NCBI GenBank assembly: GCA_944989445.1
Contig: CALYLW010000056.1
Coordinates: 655,948 to 719,947, forward strand
Length of the DNA stretch: 64,000 bases
Direction: 5' to 3'
Source of the DNA: Ampullaceana balthica
Taxonomy: Eukaryota > Mollusca > Gastropoda > Lymnaeidae
Below the pieces are notes generated by a model. That model had not been told where the DNA came from. It worked only from the letters and a program-made list of their open reading frames with translations, and made no database searches. Of the stretch, positions 9,901-18,684 are shown piece by piece; position 1 is the first letter of the stretch, and each line of letters starts with the position of its first letter. The position numbers and the translations under genes are program-made.

Positions 9901-12900
9901 AATGAAATATTTCGGGGTACTTTTTCTGGTCTTCTGTGATGCAAATGGAGATTCAAAAGTTGAGACACAAGCTTAAAACTGTAGAATGTCTAAAATTATA
10001 AACATTTTTTTTTAAAAGTTAGATGTCTAAGGTTTGCAACACTGAACACGACTTACCATAAAATGCTGTAATCAGTATTCGGAATCCCGGACTCGTCAAT
10101 GTTGGAATACCTAAGTAATCGATTCTAATACTATTGTTTGGTATTCTGTAGTCGCCTACGATGGAGCCTGAAAACAAAATGTCATTTTTTTAAGTCTATG
10201 ACTTTTATTTATTTTCTTAGGTCATATTATTGATAACTTTTTTTTAAATGAACTTTAGCATAAATTATTCATGTTATATTAGCCCTAACTTTGACATGGT
10301 CAATCTGAAATAATTGTGTGTGATTTATTTACCTGAGTCGTCCAGTAACGCCAGTGACCGGTCCACGCGTCCAAATAAACCCTGTTTTGGTGTGATCATC
10401 TTTTTGGTTGGGACCATGGAGTACAAGTGGACACTGGAGATGGACAAGAAATATGGTAATTAAAAAGCTACATATACTTCTGGAAAGAGCACAGCAAAGA
10501 TTAACCTGGATAATTCTAGTCAAACATGAAGCCGTACCTTTAACTGAAAGGTCATCTGACTGCGAATTTCAACCCTGCACCAAAAAATGCGTTCGAAAGA
10601 AATCAATGAAGAATTTTTTTTACATATTGACTCGTATCATTTAATAAATTTTTATGAAATTCGAATCCAAAAAGACCCCAATATTTCTATCAATACATTT
10701 CCGCCATATTATGACAAGGGCTTCCGGTTACTAAACACTTCGCTCGTCGTTGTAACGTGGTAAAAACTGTTTTTTCCGACTTGCCAATGGGTTAATTTTA
10801 TCAACATTTACCCAAAATTATTAGGATTTATAACTTCTCTGTAAAATTTAAGGCATATCTATCTGTTAGCCATTCATGAAATCCATAGAAGAAGATGTGT
10901 GTGTTCAGTAAACTGCTATAGGGCTTGGCATTTATAAAACCGGAAAACGTCATAACCCATTGACAAATGTTCTATTTTTAGATTACATTTTAGCGGAACA
11001 ATATTTTGATGCATAAATACAGTCGAATCAATAAGCTCTCAAAATTGTTAGCATAGTAAAATACGAAATTGCTTTTTTCTTGTTCAAGTCCAATAAGCTG
11101 TATTAAGTTAACGAAGAATGAACAAATAGCTGTTAAGATACTTCCTTCTCAATGTACCTAATTTACATATTTACTCGTATCTTTTATTAACTATTAATGA
11201 AATCGTCTCCAATAAAGACCCCAATATTTCTATTAATAGACTTCCGGTTAATAATGACAAGCCCTATTTTCTATTAGGAATCATCCCTAACCACTCATAT
11301 GTGATATACTACATTTGCTTATATCTAAGGGTGATCTTTGTATCTTCCCCCCCCCCAACAATTTTTCCATCTTTTAAATTTAAAAATTAAGAAAGATAAT
11401 TTTGAGTTTTTTCGTTTCATGTGCATGAAAGTTAATTCTAGATTCTTCTCCCTTTAGATTTTAAAAAGTGTTAAAAATAGAAAAGCAAAGGATGAGAGGG
11501 GAAGTTGAAAGAGATAAAACCTGTTCGTATGATACACGCTTTTTTCTATTTAAGCTTGTGATGCTAAGATGCTGCTAACGAAGTCTGGCTTAATATTACT
11601 TACTAGATACGACCCGCGGCGTAGCATACGCCGAAGACTTGCTCAAAGATAATGCAAAGAAAGGGGGGAAAGAACGGACACAAACAGCAGCACAAAGACA
11701 TAAGAAAAACGCGAGTGAACGTAGAGGGGGGACCGCCGAGCCAAGCAAGTATTGTTGGTCTGGAGACATTCGCGCTGCAGTTGATCTACCTGCCCCCACC
11801 CTGCAAAATCCTCGCTTGCCAACCATAAACTGTGACTGATTAGTCGACCCCAGCGAGGGTCATTCGTCATGTTTGCTTGCTCGCGTCTTGTGCTTGTCCT
11901 AATTTCTGGCGAAGTATATACATATACTAGATATGACCCGCGGTGTAGCATTCACCGCAGACTTGCTCATCATAGACAATGCAAAGAACGGTGGGGTGAG
12001 GGGTGAGAGTACGGACACAAACAGCAGCACGAAGTAATGACAAAATAGCGAGTAAACGTGGAGACATGTGCACTGAGGTTGTTGTTACCCGCCCCCCCCC
12101 TTTATTGCTACCATCCCTTAAACATAAACTGTGAGGGTTAGTCATGTTTATGGGCTGTTAATTGCGTGTTGTTGTTGTTTTTTTTGGCAAACCGATTATC
12201 GATTATGTAATTCCAATTTTCAAACCGATTATCGTTTTGATAGCTGACTTAATAGAAATTAGAGGTGTACCGGATTTCGTCTGCGGCCCCGGCAAATTCT
12301 GAATCCGGCCATATTTAAAAATTCGGCTCAGGCAGAAATTTGCTTCATAATTACGGCCAAATCCGACTTGCCCTGTTTGCGATAAAATATATATTAATTA
12401 TAGCTCCGGTTCCGGCAAATCTGGAATCCGGCAATTTTTACAAATCCATCTTCGGCTCCGGCCGGATTTCACTTCATAAATCCGGCCGAATCAAATTCGA
12501 TTATCGGTCTGGGAAATTTAAAACCGATTGTCGCTTTCAAATCCGATTATCATTGAACAGACTTAGTCATGTTGGAAAAAGGGGGAAAAGAACGGGCACA
12601 AACATTAAAAATTAAATTTTTAAAAAAATTGTTCCCGCTGGGAGTTTGATCCAGGACTTTCCGCGTGCAAGGCGGACGTGATAACCACTACACTACGAAT
12701 CATATGTTATTCTGTGAAGGAAAAACGCAACTGAACGGCATGTGAACGCAAGAAGCTTTGTTGCAACTCACCCCCACCCCCTTTCTTTCTTTTAATCCCA
12801 CCACGCTTTCCAACTGTGATTTTTCTACCCCAGCGAGGGTCATTCGTCATGCTCATTTGCACATGGTCGTTTGGGAGAAATATATAGATAGATAGATTCA

Positions 12901-14856
12901 TACATACTCGTTATCGCCTTCCTCATGCTCTACTCGGCTAATCTTGAAGCTTACGTGACTCAAATTCACAGTCCAACGTTTCTAATCTATTATCCCCCCT
13001 CCCCAAGAAAAGATTTTAAAACGTTAAATTTGTTAGACCAACTAATAAATTTGAAATTCAAATTTCTCAGCTCTAAGCGACGGGGGCAGATGCTTAAAAG
13101 TAACACCCTAATCTAAGGAGGGCGAATGCTGACAAGTAGCGCCATAGCTTGCCCTTTGCCATCCCTAACATGTTTTTTTTTCCTTTTTACTATCCGTAGG
13201 ACAATGTTACTCAACTCCTACTTCCACCGTCCCTTACCGCCCACCGAGCTCTCTACAATCCCAACACACAATATTTATTTTCCATTTAACTAATAGAGCT
13301 ATTAGACTTAGCTTAATCAAGGTGACGACTTCATTGTCATGTATATTAATATTCTGTTTTAACGATGCAATCATGGAAGACAGCAGAAAACAAGCGGCCA
13401 GGGTTTCCCACTAACAGAAATATATTCCATCTAACGAAACAACCGGGTAGGATTCTTGTTTTAAAAAGTGTGTGTGTGTGGGGTGTTCGGTTTTCTGTGA
13501 AAACCAAAAATGTAAAATAAAAAATGCGGATTATATATATATATATATATATATCAACACGCATATAAACATTTACATGTCAAATGTCAACAATACCAAT
13601 CTAAAACCACACACACACACATCTTTAACCATCAACATTTACCCGTACTCACACCTACTCTGACCACACACATCCACTCATACCAACATCCACAAACGCC
13701 ATAACCGCCAAATCCCACACAGTCCCACCTCACCCATCCCACCTACACACACGACTGACACTTGCCCCAACAAACCCCTTAATGAATGCATGTCTAAAGC
13801 TGCGCCCAGCTCAAGTCAGACAATTAGTTTATTGCACGTAACGTATGAAATCCATCACTTGTGTGAGCCAAAATTAGGAGCAGGCTAAAAGTGTCAATCA
13901 AAACTAAATACAGCGGTGTTAGTACTGAGCAGGTTTGTCATAAAATCAATTTGACAATGAGCAGTCCAGTGTCTAACAAGATTTACTGGATTTTTTAATT
14001 ATTTTTTCAACAGCAAAAAATATCATTTTTTAAAAATAATTTCAAATTGTGTTTAGTCTTACAGTAAAGTGCATTAAAGTCCGACGTAGTTTTATTATTT
14101 GTCGCTGGGATTTAAAACCAATTAACTGAATTTATTAACTTTTATTTTTTTGGTCACGGAACAGGGAATACTGTTCTACCTATTGCAATGTAATTAACTG
14201 ACAACATTAGCCGTTATATGAAACCATATCATTAAAGAGCTGTAAATTACTACATAACTCATCCTTTAACAGAACACCATAATTAATCGTGAAATCATGT
14301 ACCATATCTAATCCTGTTTTAATCACTCCGTGATTAACTCTGTAAATAACACCATAATTAATCATGTAAATAGCAAAATAAATTAACATGCAAATTATAC
14401 AATAATAAATCATGTTGATCACACCATAACTAAACCTTATAAGACACAATTAACTGCGAAATGACACAACATATGTTATGAGCGTACAGTATCTTATTAT
14501 TTCCCTGCACGATCGAATACGAACAAGGAGACCCTTGAGAAAAACTAGGTCCTTATTTCCCTCTTACTGCTATCTAAGATGGTTTAATGAACACCATCAC
14601 AGTATGACAAGCAAAGCTACTCACTGGTCACTGTGCAGGTTTTCAGATGAAATGCCCAGCTGTAGGAAGTGGACGAAGAGCCCCATGCCCCGGGTCACGT
14701 TCAGATCAACGTAGCAGCTCACAAAGTCTTTGTTCCTGTCCTTGGCCAAATTTTCCTTCGCAGTCAAGGCCACCAGGACACTCTTGTTGACCTGCAGGGT
14801 CTTCGAACAGTAGTTGGTCATGTAGATGAAGTTGGTCTTGCTCTCGGCAGTACGAC
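5895..14856 (-). CDS. CUB-LDLa single-pass membrane receptor with PPxY tail (3' six exons; 5' exons missing)
   Basis: Join on the minus strand: 14856-14625, 10433-10333, 10167-10057, 7760-7590, 7493-7388, 6984-5895, about 602 residues. Every intron is GT..AG and the split codons join in frame: phases 2, 1, 1, 1, 2 after exons 1 to 5, with phase 1 entering the first. Order: CUB-like domain over exons 1-3 (VSCYVDLNVTRGMGLFVHF to GFRILITAFYE), a six-cysteine LDL-receptor class A module, one transmembrane helix, and a 362-residue basic and Ser-rich cytoplasmic tail with PPTY and PPAY motifs. CUB-LDLa-TM order is known from NETO and LRP3/LRP12-type receptors. PPxY motifs generally bind WW domains such as those of Nedd4-family ubiquitin ligases. 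The ligand is unknown. No signal peptide exon was found between 14857 and the Helitron at 18.7 kb, so the gene may start far upstream. It could also be a gene fragment, but intact frames and splice sites argue that it is functional. Confidence 0.85.
7388..7493 (-). CDS. Receptor exon: transmembrane helix
   Basis: 106 nt, 34 full codons, with acceptor ATATATCCTCAG and donor AAA|GTAAGT. It encodes SLAKD then a hydrophobic run (ILLVILLPLVVFLLIVLC) and ends KYIKK. The basic stop-transfer residues put the downstream part in the cytoplasm. The intron to the LDLa exon is only 96 bp. Confidence 0.9.
7590..7760 (-). CDS. Receptor exon: LDL-receptor class A module
   Basis: 171 nt, 56 full codons, with acceptor CAAATCTTCCAG and donor ACT|GTAAGT. 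Six cysteines lie in GDC, MLC, QMC, LAC, FHC and KGC order. The acidic DDRLDE before the last cysteine sits where the calcium-binding residues of LDLa repeats lie. It links CUB to the membrane helix and is phase 1 on both sides, the usual phase for shuffled extracellular modules. Confidence 0.92.
7761..10056 (-). other. Receptor intron of 2.3 kb holding a Helitron-like element
   Basis: 7793-9081 is a transposon (separate entry). 9082-10056 is anonymous AT-rich DNA with no ORF or signal that I can support. The transposon begins only about 32 bp from the splice acceptor of the LDLa exon. Confidence 0.6.
7793..9081 (+). mobile_element. Non-autonomous Helitron-like element with three internal tandem repeats
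   Basis: The 5' end resembles other Helitron-like starts here (TATATATAAATGAAAG; compare TCTAATATATAAAGATGAAAG at 24297). The 3' end has a short CGTTGCAACG palindrome (9056-9065) followed by CATGACGGGTCTGCTAG ending at 9081. The next base is A rather than the usual T. The middle holds three diverged tandem units of about 310-320 bp, marked by GAGCTATATAAAAATTAG at about 7987, 8309 and 8618, each with a GGGGGCCC-type block. Central tandem repeats are known in mollusc and insect non-autonomous Helitrons. No coding sequence. Confidence 0.65.
10057..10167 (-). CDS. Receptor exon: C-terminal CUB strand region
   Basis: 111 nt, 36 full codons, with acceptor TTTTGTTTTCAG and donor ATG|GTAAGT. It encodes IVGDYRIPNNSIRIDYLG and ends GFRILITAFY, a typical closing CUB beta strand. 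It is phase 1 at both ends and so could be skipped without a frameshift. Confidence 0.87.
10333..10433 (-). CDS. Receptor exon: middle of the CUB-like domain
   Basis: 101 nt, 33 full codons, with acceptor TTGTCCATCTCCAG and donor CAG|GTAAAT. It encodes VHLYSMVPTKK through SLALLDDS, then one base (G) completing Gly with the next exon. This is the core loop region of the CUB fold. Confidence 0.85.
10618..10708 (+). repeat. Solo end fragment of the ATAGGGCTTG-ended MITE family
   Basis: The stretch from ACATATTGACTCGTATCATT to CCATATTATGACAAGGG matches 11162-11267, including GACCCCAATATTTCTAT. It is a diverged right-end fragment or partial direct duplication next to the complete MITE. Confidence 0.55.
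10918..11267. mobile_element. 350-bp MITE with ATAGGGCTTG..CCGGAA inverted ends
   Basis: The left end ATAGGGCTTGGCATTTATAA then ACCGGAA matches the reverse complement of the right end (TTCCGGTTAATAATGACAAG then CCCTAT). There is no ORF. The termini resemble those of the larger element at 32145-33367 (ATAGGCTTGRTCAT), so the two are probably one family with different internal deletions. Confidence 0.65.
11603..11920 (-). mobile_element. Small non-autonomous Helitron, class C, copy 1
   Basis: Minus strand, about 0.32 kb. The 3' end is CTAG (11603-11606) followed by T, preceded by hairpin CGGCGTATGCTACGCCG (11617-11633). The 5' part has TATATACTTCGCCAG and ATGACGAATGACCCTCGCTG. The interior GTGCTGCTGTTTGTGTCCGT and TGAGCAAGTC blocks are shared with copies at 11927-12893 and 48025-48852. 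The exact 5' base is uncertain. No coding sequence. Confidence 0.75.
11927..12893 (-). mobile_element. Composite class C Helitron, copy 2, with tRNA-like segment
   Basis: Minus strand. The 3' end is CTAG (11927-11930) then T, with hairpin CGGTGAATGCTACACCG (11941-11957). The 5' end is near 12893 (TCTATATATTTCTCCC). It shares the ATGACGAATGACC block with copy 1. It carries a tRNA-like stretch (12631-12702), repeated AACCGATTATCG motifs, and an insert from about 12262 to 12520 rich in CCGGATTTC/CCGGCCG that starts TAGAGGTGTACCGGAT, like a hAT-type fragment. Its 3' end abuts the 5' end of copy 1, a head-to-tail arrangement. Confidence 0.65.
12631..12702 (-). pseudogene. tRNA-like relic (Val/Ala type) inside a Helitron
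   Basis: Read on the minus strand it has an A-box match TAGTGTAGTGG and the GTTATCACGTCCGCC stretch of animal tRNA-Val. The anticodon stem-loop reads TCCGC-CTTGCAC-GCGGA (anticodon position TGC) and there is a degraded T arm GGATCAAACTCC. The acceptor arm does not pair fully and the B box has a mismatch, so I do not call a functional tRNA gene. The A/T-rich tail continues into GTTTGTGCCCGTTCTTTT, shared with the copy at 48192-48259. Confidence 0.65.
12894..14624. other. Intron remainder with microsatellites and degenerate repeat
   Basis: No exon seen. Contains (TA)n 13531-13554, short (CA)n near 13606-13620, a CA-rich stretch to about 13760, and a degenerate 25-30 bp tandem repeat with AATTAATCATGTAAA-like units at 14215-14460. 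Confidence 0.55.
14625..14856 (-). CDS. Receptor exon: N-terminal part of the CUB-like domain
   Basis: 232 nt. The acceptor is CATCGTCTCAG and the donor CA|GTGAGT. It encodes 76 full codons with cysteines in MTNYCSK and VSCYVDL, then the hydrophobic GMGLFVHFLQLGI strand typical of CUB domains. It leaves two bases (CA) that join T of the next exon to make His. An upstream exon must supply one base. Confidence 0.85.
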
Positions 14857-15810
14857 CTGAGACGATGGGGAGGTCAGAGGTCAGAGTTAGAATTGCAATA
14901 AATTGGAATTGATTAGTAAGTTTGAAAATCTATGTTACAAGTAGCAGTGTATACTCTCGACGTAGTCCTTGACTTGGCCTCCCAAAATTCTAAGTTATCT
15001 GTGAGGCGAAGATACGAAACAGCAAGAATAAAATATAAGAAGTATTGGGTGGACCGGTCAACATACCTGACCAGTTGACATTCAGTGTATAGTTTATATG
15101 ACAGTTGAGAGGAGAAGTAACATTACAGTTGAGGTCACAAGTGATATGACAGTTGAGATGAGAGGTGTGGTGACATGTGAAATGACAGGTGATATGACAG
15201 GTGAAATAAGATGCGAGGTAAGATGAGACTAATGAGAGGTTCGAAATAAAGGCAAGGTACTGATTAGTTTGTGCCATTCACAAATGTCCAAAGTCCGAAG
15301 TCTCACTTAAGTCCGGTACATTAGTCTCGTGCAGCAGGGAAACATCTCACATGATTAAACGTGAAATGTCGGGGGGGGGGTTAAGCGCCGTTAACTCTAT
15401 ATAAATAGTAGTGTACGAAACAAATCTGGGTTTCTTACTGCAGGAACTGCAATTAATTGTTGTCAAAATATTGATTGAATGCTAGCATCTCCAAAGGCAC
15501 CTGTTTGGGATGTGCGATGTTGGTGCTGACAGAGTGTAACCAAAAAAAAGGGGGGGGGGCTTTGTGACTTAGCCGAGATGTTATCTTAAGAGATGGTAGT
15601 GGGGTGGGGGTGGATTCAAACACGGCTACGGCTGTGGATTCATCGCTGTTAAGGCTGGGCTTCGAATGTGTGGTGTTATGTCTCCTGATGTACTTGTGTG
15701 TGTGTGTGTCGTTGTTGTTGAGGCCTGTGACATATGGCAGTTTTAAAATTAATGCTTTATCTCTCTTTCTCTCTGTTTCTCCCTCCCTCCATCTATCTCT
15801 CTTTCTCCCG

Positions 15811-15885
<75 letters not shown>

Positions 15886-15943
15886 GCGATATCTCTCTTT
15901 GCCCGTGTATCAGTTACAATAAAAGATATTACAATTATTCTAT
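14857..15943. repeat. Upstream flank or intron: degenerate GATATGACAGTTGA repeat and CT tract
   Basis: No exon found. 15060-15245 is a degenerate repeat of about 10-20 bp (GACAGTTGAGATGA type). 15760-15903 is CT-rich, with near-perfect (CT)n from 15811 to 15884. The missing upstream receptor exon could lie here but I cannot see one. Confidence 0.6.
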
Positions 15944-17332
15944 GGGGCCGTCCATAAAATACGTCACGCTCCGAGGGGGGGAGGGGGTCTAAGAAAGTGC
16001 GACACTTTGTGACAGGGGGAGCGGGGGTCAAGCCATGTGTGATGTCACACATTTATTATTTTTAGTATTTTTTAAATAATTTATTTATATTTTTTTAGTA
16101 GAATTTAAATAGCTTTAAAAATAATTTTCAAAAATTTTGTGAAACATTAGAATTAGTTTTATGTCAAAATAACATGAAATGCGTATCTCCTGAATGTGTT
16201 GTTCATAAATCTGAATTGGATGCAGCAGGACTGATAACGAAGGATCAGGAATGGTTTGACAATCATGTTCACACCAGCCAATATTTCACTCAAATTGTTA
16301 TTAAATACCAGGACATGAAATGTTGCGACAAAGCACGAAGCTCATATTTTAACGTTTTACCTTAAATATTCTTCCCTCCTCCAATCCCAATCAACCAAAC
16401 GCATGATGGACTCAAAGCTTAAGAAATAGAAGATGCATATTCTCATAAATTTCCTTCCTTGTTTGTAGCACAAACTCTCAAATTTGATGAAATTATGCCA
16501 AGATCAACAGGAGCTTTCAAAGTACAACCATATGATTACCAGCTTATTTGATCGACTTTGCAAAGTATGTCACTCATATTTTGCCTCACAAAAAATGTTG
16601 AAGAAACATACAGGACAACACAGAGCTCGGGCTCAGGAGAATGTGCCTACCCAAACTGTTCAAGAATCAATTCAGATAAAACGCATCCGTCCTTTGAGAA
16701 TCACTTCTAGAAGTCAAAGAGAACCCATGGCAGTTATTGCCAGAGGAGAAAATGCACATACAGAGGCTGTTGAGTGGCTAGATGAGGACGAGTTGATCTG
16801 TCTGCAATTATCCTTCCAGGAAACGATGATTGTGAAAGATTGATGTCAGTCGTAACTATGGATGAACACAGATGATGTCCAGTGAATATTTTTGACTGAA
16901 ATATAATTCATAGGACGATAATAAACAGATTAAATATAGCACAAGAGTTGGTCACATAATTTGTCAATCTAATCTATTTTTAGTCAAATTGTTTTGTTTC
17001 CTTTTTATTATGTAATTTAAAAAATCCGGCTACAGCTTCGGCTCCAGCCGGATTTCACTTCATAAATCCGGCCCACTTCAGCTCCAGCCGGATTTCAAAG
17101 TTTTGAATCCGATACATCCCTACTTTTAAGTGGAAATTTTATATTTTAATACAATGTAATAGTGAAGTGTATTTTAAGTATTAAATTAAATATTTTAATT
17201 AGGTGTTAATTAAACAAATTTGGAAAGTGTGACGTACTTTAGGGGGGGGGGTCCCGAGATTTGTGACAGTTTGTGACAGGGGGGGGGTCAAAAATGGTCA
17301 AAAATAGCGTGACGTACTTTATGGACGTCCCC
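15944..17332. mobile_element. 1.39-kb DNA transposon with GGGGCCGTCC ends (long copy)
   Basis: Left end GGGGCCGTCCATAAAATACG, right end AGCGTGACGTACTTTATGGA then CGTCCCC. It is flanked by TAT on both sides (15941-15943, 17333-17335), a 3-bp duplication. Its ends match the 0.27-kb copies at 4464 and 57282, but it keeps about 1 kb of internal DNA with decayed coding sequence (16174-16842). Near the right, 17035-17115 is CCGGATTTC-rich and ends ATACATCCCTA, probably a nested hAT-type fragment. Confidence 0.82.
16174..16842 (+). pseudogene. Decayed coding sequence of the GGGGCCGTCC transposon, with a C2H2 finger
   Basis: Three adjacent open stretches in different frames read as one protein remnant. 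The first (16174-16365) has Cys pairs in CVSPEC and KCC. The middle (about 16408-16550) reads EIEDAYSHKFPSLFVAQTLK in a shifted frame. The third (16484-16842) has CKVCHSYFASQKMLKKHTGQ, a C2H2 zinc finger pattern. At least two frameshifts and several stops separate them. It is probably what is left of the protein of the autonomous parent, but I cannot name the family. A captured host gene fragment is the alternative. Confidence 0.5.
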
Positions 17333-18684
17333 TATGCAGACTTTTATGACCTTAAAATTACAGTATAAATGACACACAAAGATATATTTATGATTTTTTT
17401 TTCAAACTAAGAGTAAAACTACTAAGAGAACAATGATTAATTTTGTATAATAATTAAAGGATCTCATCTAAACCATAAATAGGACGTAAGGGGAAATAAA
17501 ATGTCGTTACAAGTCAAAGTCAAAGGCCTCATGCTTATTCAAGTTATTGCCGTTTCATTTGTTTTCGTTGTGCTAATTATTGGAAAATATAAATAATATT
17601 ATTAAATAATAAAATTTATCGTCTACTTTTGGTGGGAGTTAACTCTACCGGTTTTATAAGTTATTAGTTAAGTTGTCTTTTCTTTCTTTAAAATCTAATT
17701 CCATCATATATTTTTTTTAAAAATTAAATGAAGTTCTTCACTAAATCAAAAACCAGTAGGTACAGGTAAATTCAATATCTTCATATTTTTTTAGATGTCT
17801 GTTTGTTGGTTTTTGGGGTGGGGTCGGAGAGAGATTGGGATGAGAGTAAGTGTAACCAATGGCGTAGCTAGGGATTTGTAGGGATTTGGGGGCCCGGGTG
17901 TTTGGCCTCTTTGAGGAGCCCCGAATACATGACGGTGGTGTAATATTTAATGTTAAAAAAAAATCGGACACTCCATTGGGGGCACCCCTCAAGTAGGGGC
18001 CCGGGGGGACTTTCGAATTTGTACCCCCACCCGCTACCCTACCATTACCACTGGGTGGAACGTGTTTTAAGGTTTCTACATTTAAAAAGCATGCTTTCCA
18101 TTGTTTTATAGGTATTCAAAGTTCATGTCTGGAATTTATTTGCACATCAATATATATGACCCTTAATTATCTAATATAACCTTGATTATGCTAGAGCCTG
18201 TTAATTATCCGAAACCCATGATTACCCGAGACCTTTGATTACCCGAAACCCATGATTACCCGAGACCTTTGATTACCCGAAACCCTTGATTACCCGAGAC
18301 CCCTTGATTACCCGGAAGTCTTCCCCCTTTTTGCTATATCCGTTGTCCATGTTTGTTTTTCCTTTCTTTTTATTTAACATAAATATTTTAAAATACAATA
18401 TGTTTTAAGAATATTATTATTACTTATGTAAGTATTGTAAGAATGTATTTTATGTTGTACTGATGAAGGCATTAGCCGAAACGTTTACTGTCGTATCAGT
18501 CTAAAAAAAATTTTTTTTATTGTTTTCATTGCACAATTTGTTTGTGTATTTTGTATTTTACCCGGGACCCCATATAGCAGTAACAATTTCTGGGCTTAAG
18601 CAGCGACTCTGGTTATAGTTATTGGAAACTCCCCATAAATCCTTCAGAGGGTTTCTTCCCTTTCAACTTCTCTCATATAAATAA
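17333..18684. other. Anonymous flank with a 17-bp minisatellite
   Basis: No gene seen. 18202-18315 holds about seven units of GATTACCCGAAACCCAT (17 bp; GAAACC and GAGACC variants alternate). 17860-18055 is a G/C-rich GGGGCCCGGG-type stretch that looks like a transposon remnant. The rest is anonymous. Confidence 0.5.
18202..18315. repeat. 17-bp minisatellite, about 7 units
   Basis: Units GATTACCCGARACCCWT in alternating GAAACCC/GAGACCT versions, giving a 34-bp higher-order period. Confidence 0.85.

Larger units (their letters stand above)
10434..14624 (-). other. Intron of the receptor gene (4.19 kb) packed with transposons
   Basis: Contains a MITE (10918-11267), a related end fragment (about 10618-10708), two head-to-tail small Helitrons (11603-12893), TA and CA microsatellites (13531-13554, 13606-13620) and a degenerate ATTAATCATGTAA-type tandem repeat (14215-14460). 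No alternative exon was recognised. Confidence 0.7.

Noticed and set aside
12631..12702. Functional tRNA gene
   Set aside because: The acceptor stem does not pair fully and the T arm is damaged, and it lies inside a repeated mobile element.
15453..16052. 199-codon minus ORF with Arg/Glu repeats
   Set aside because: Driven by the CT microsatellite and running into the transposon end.
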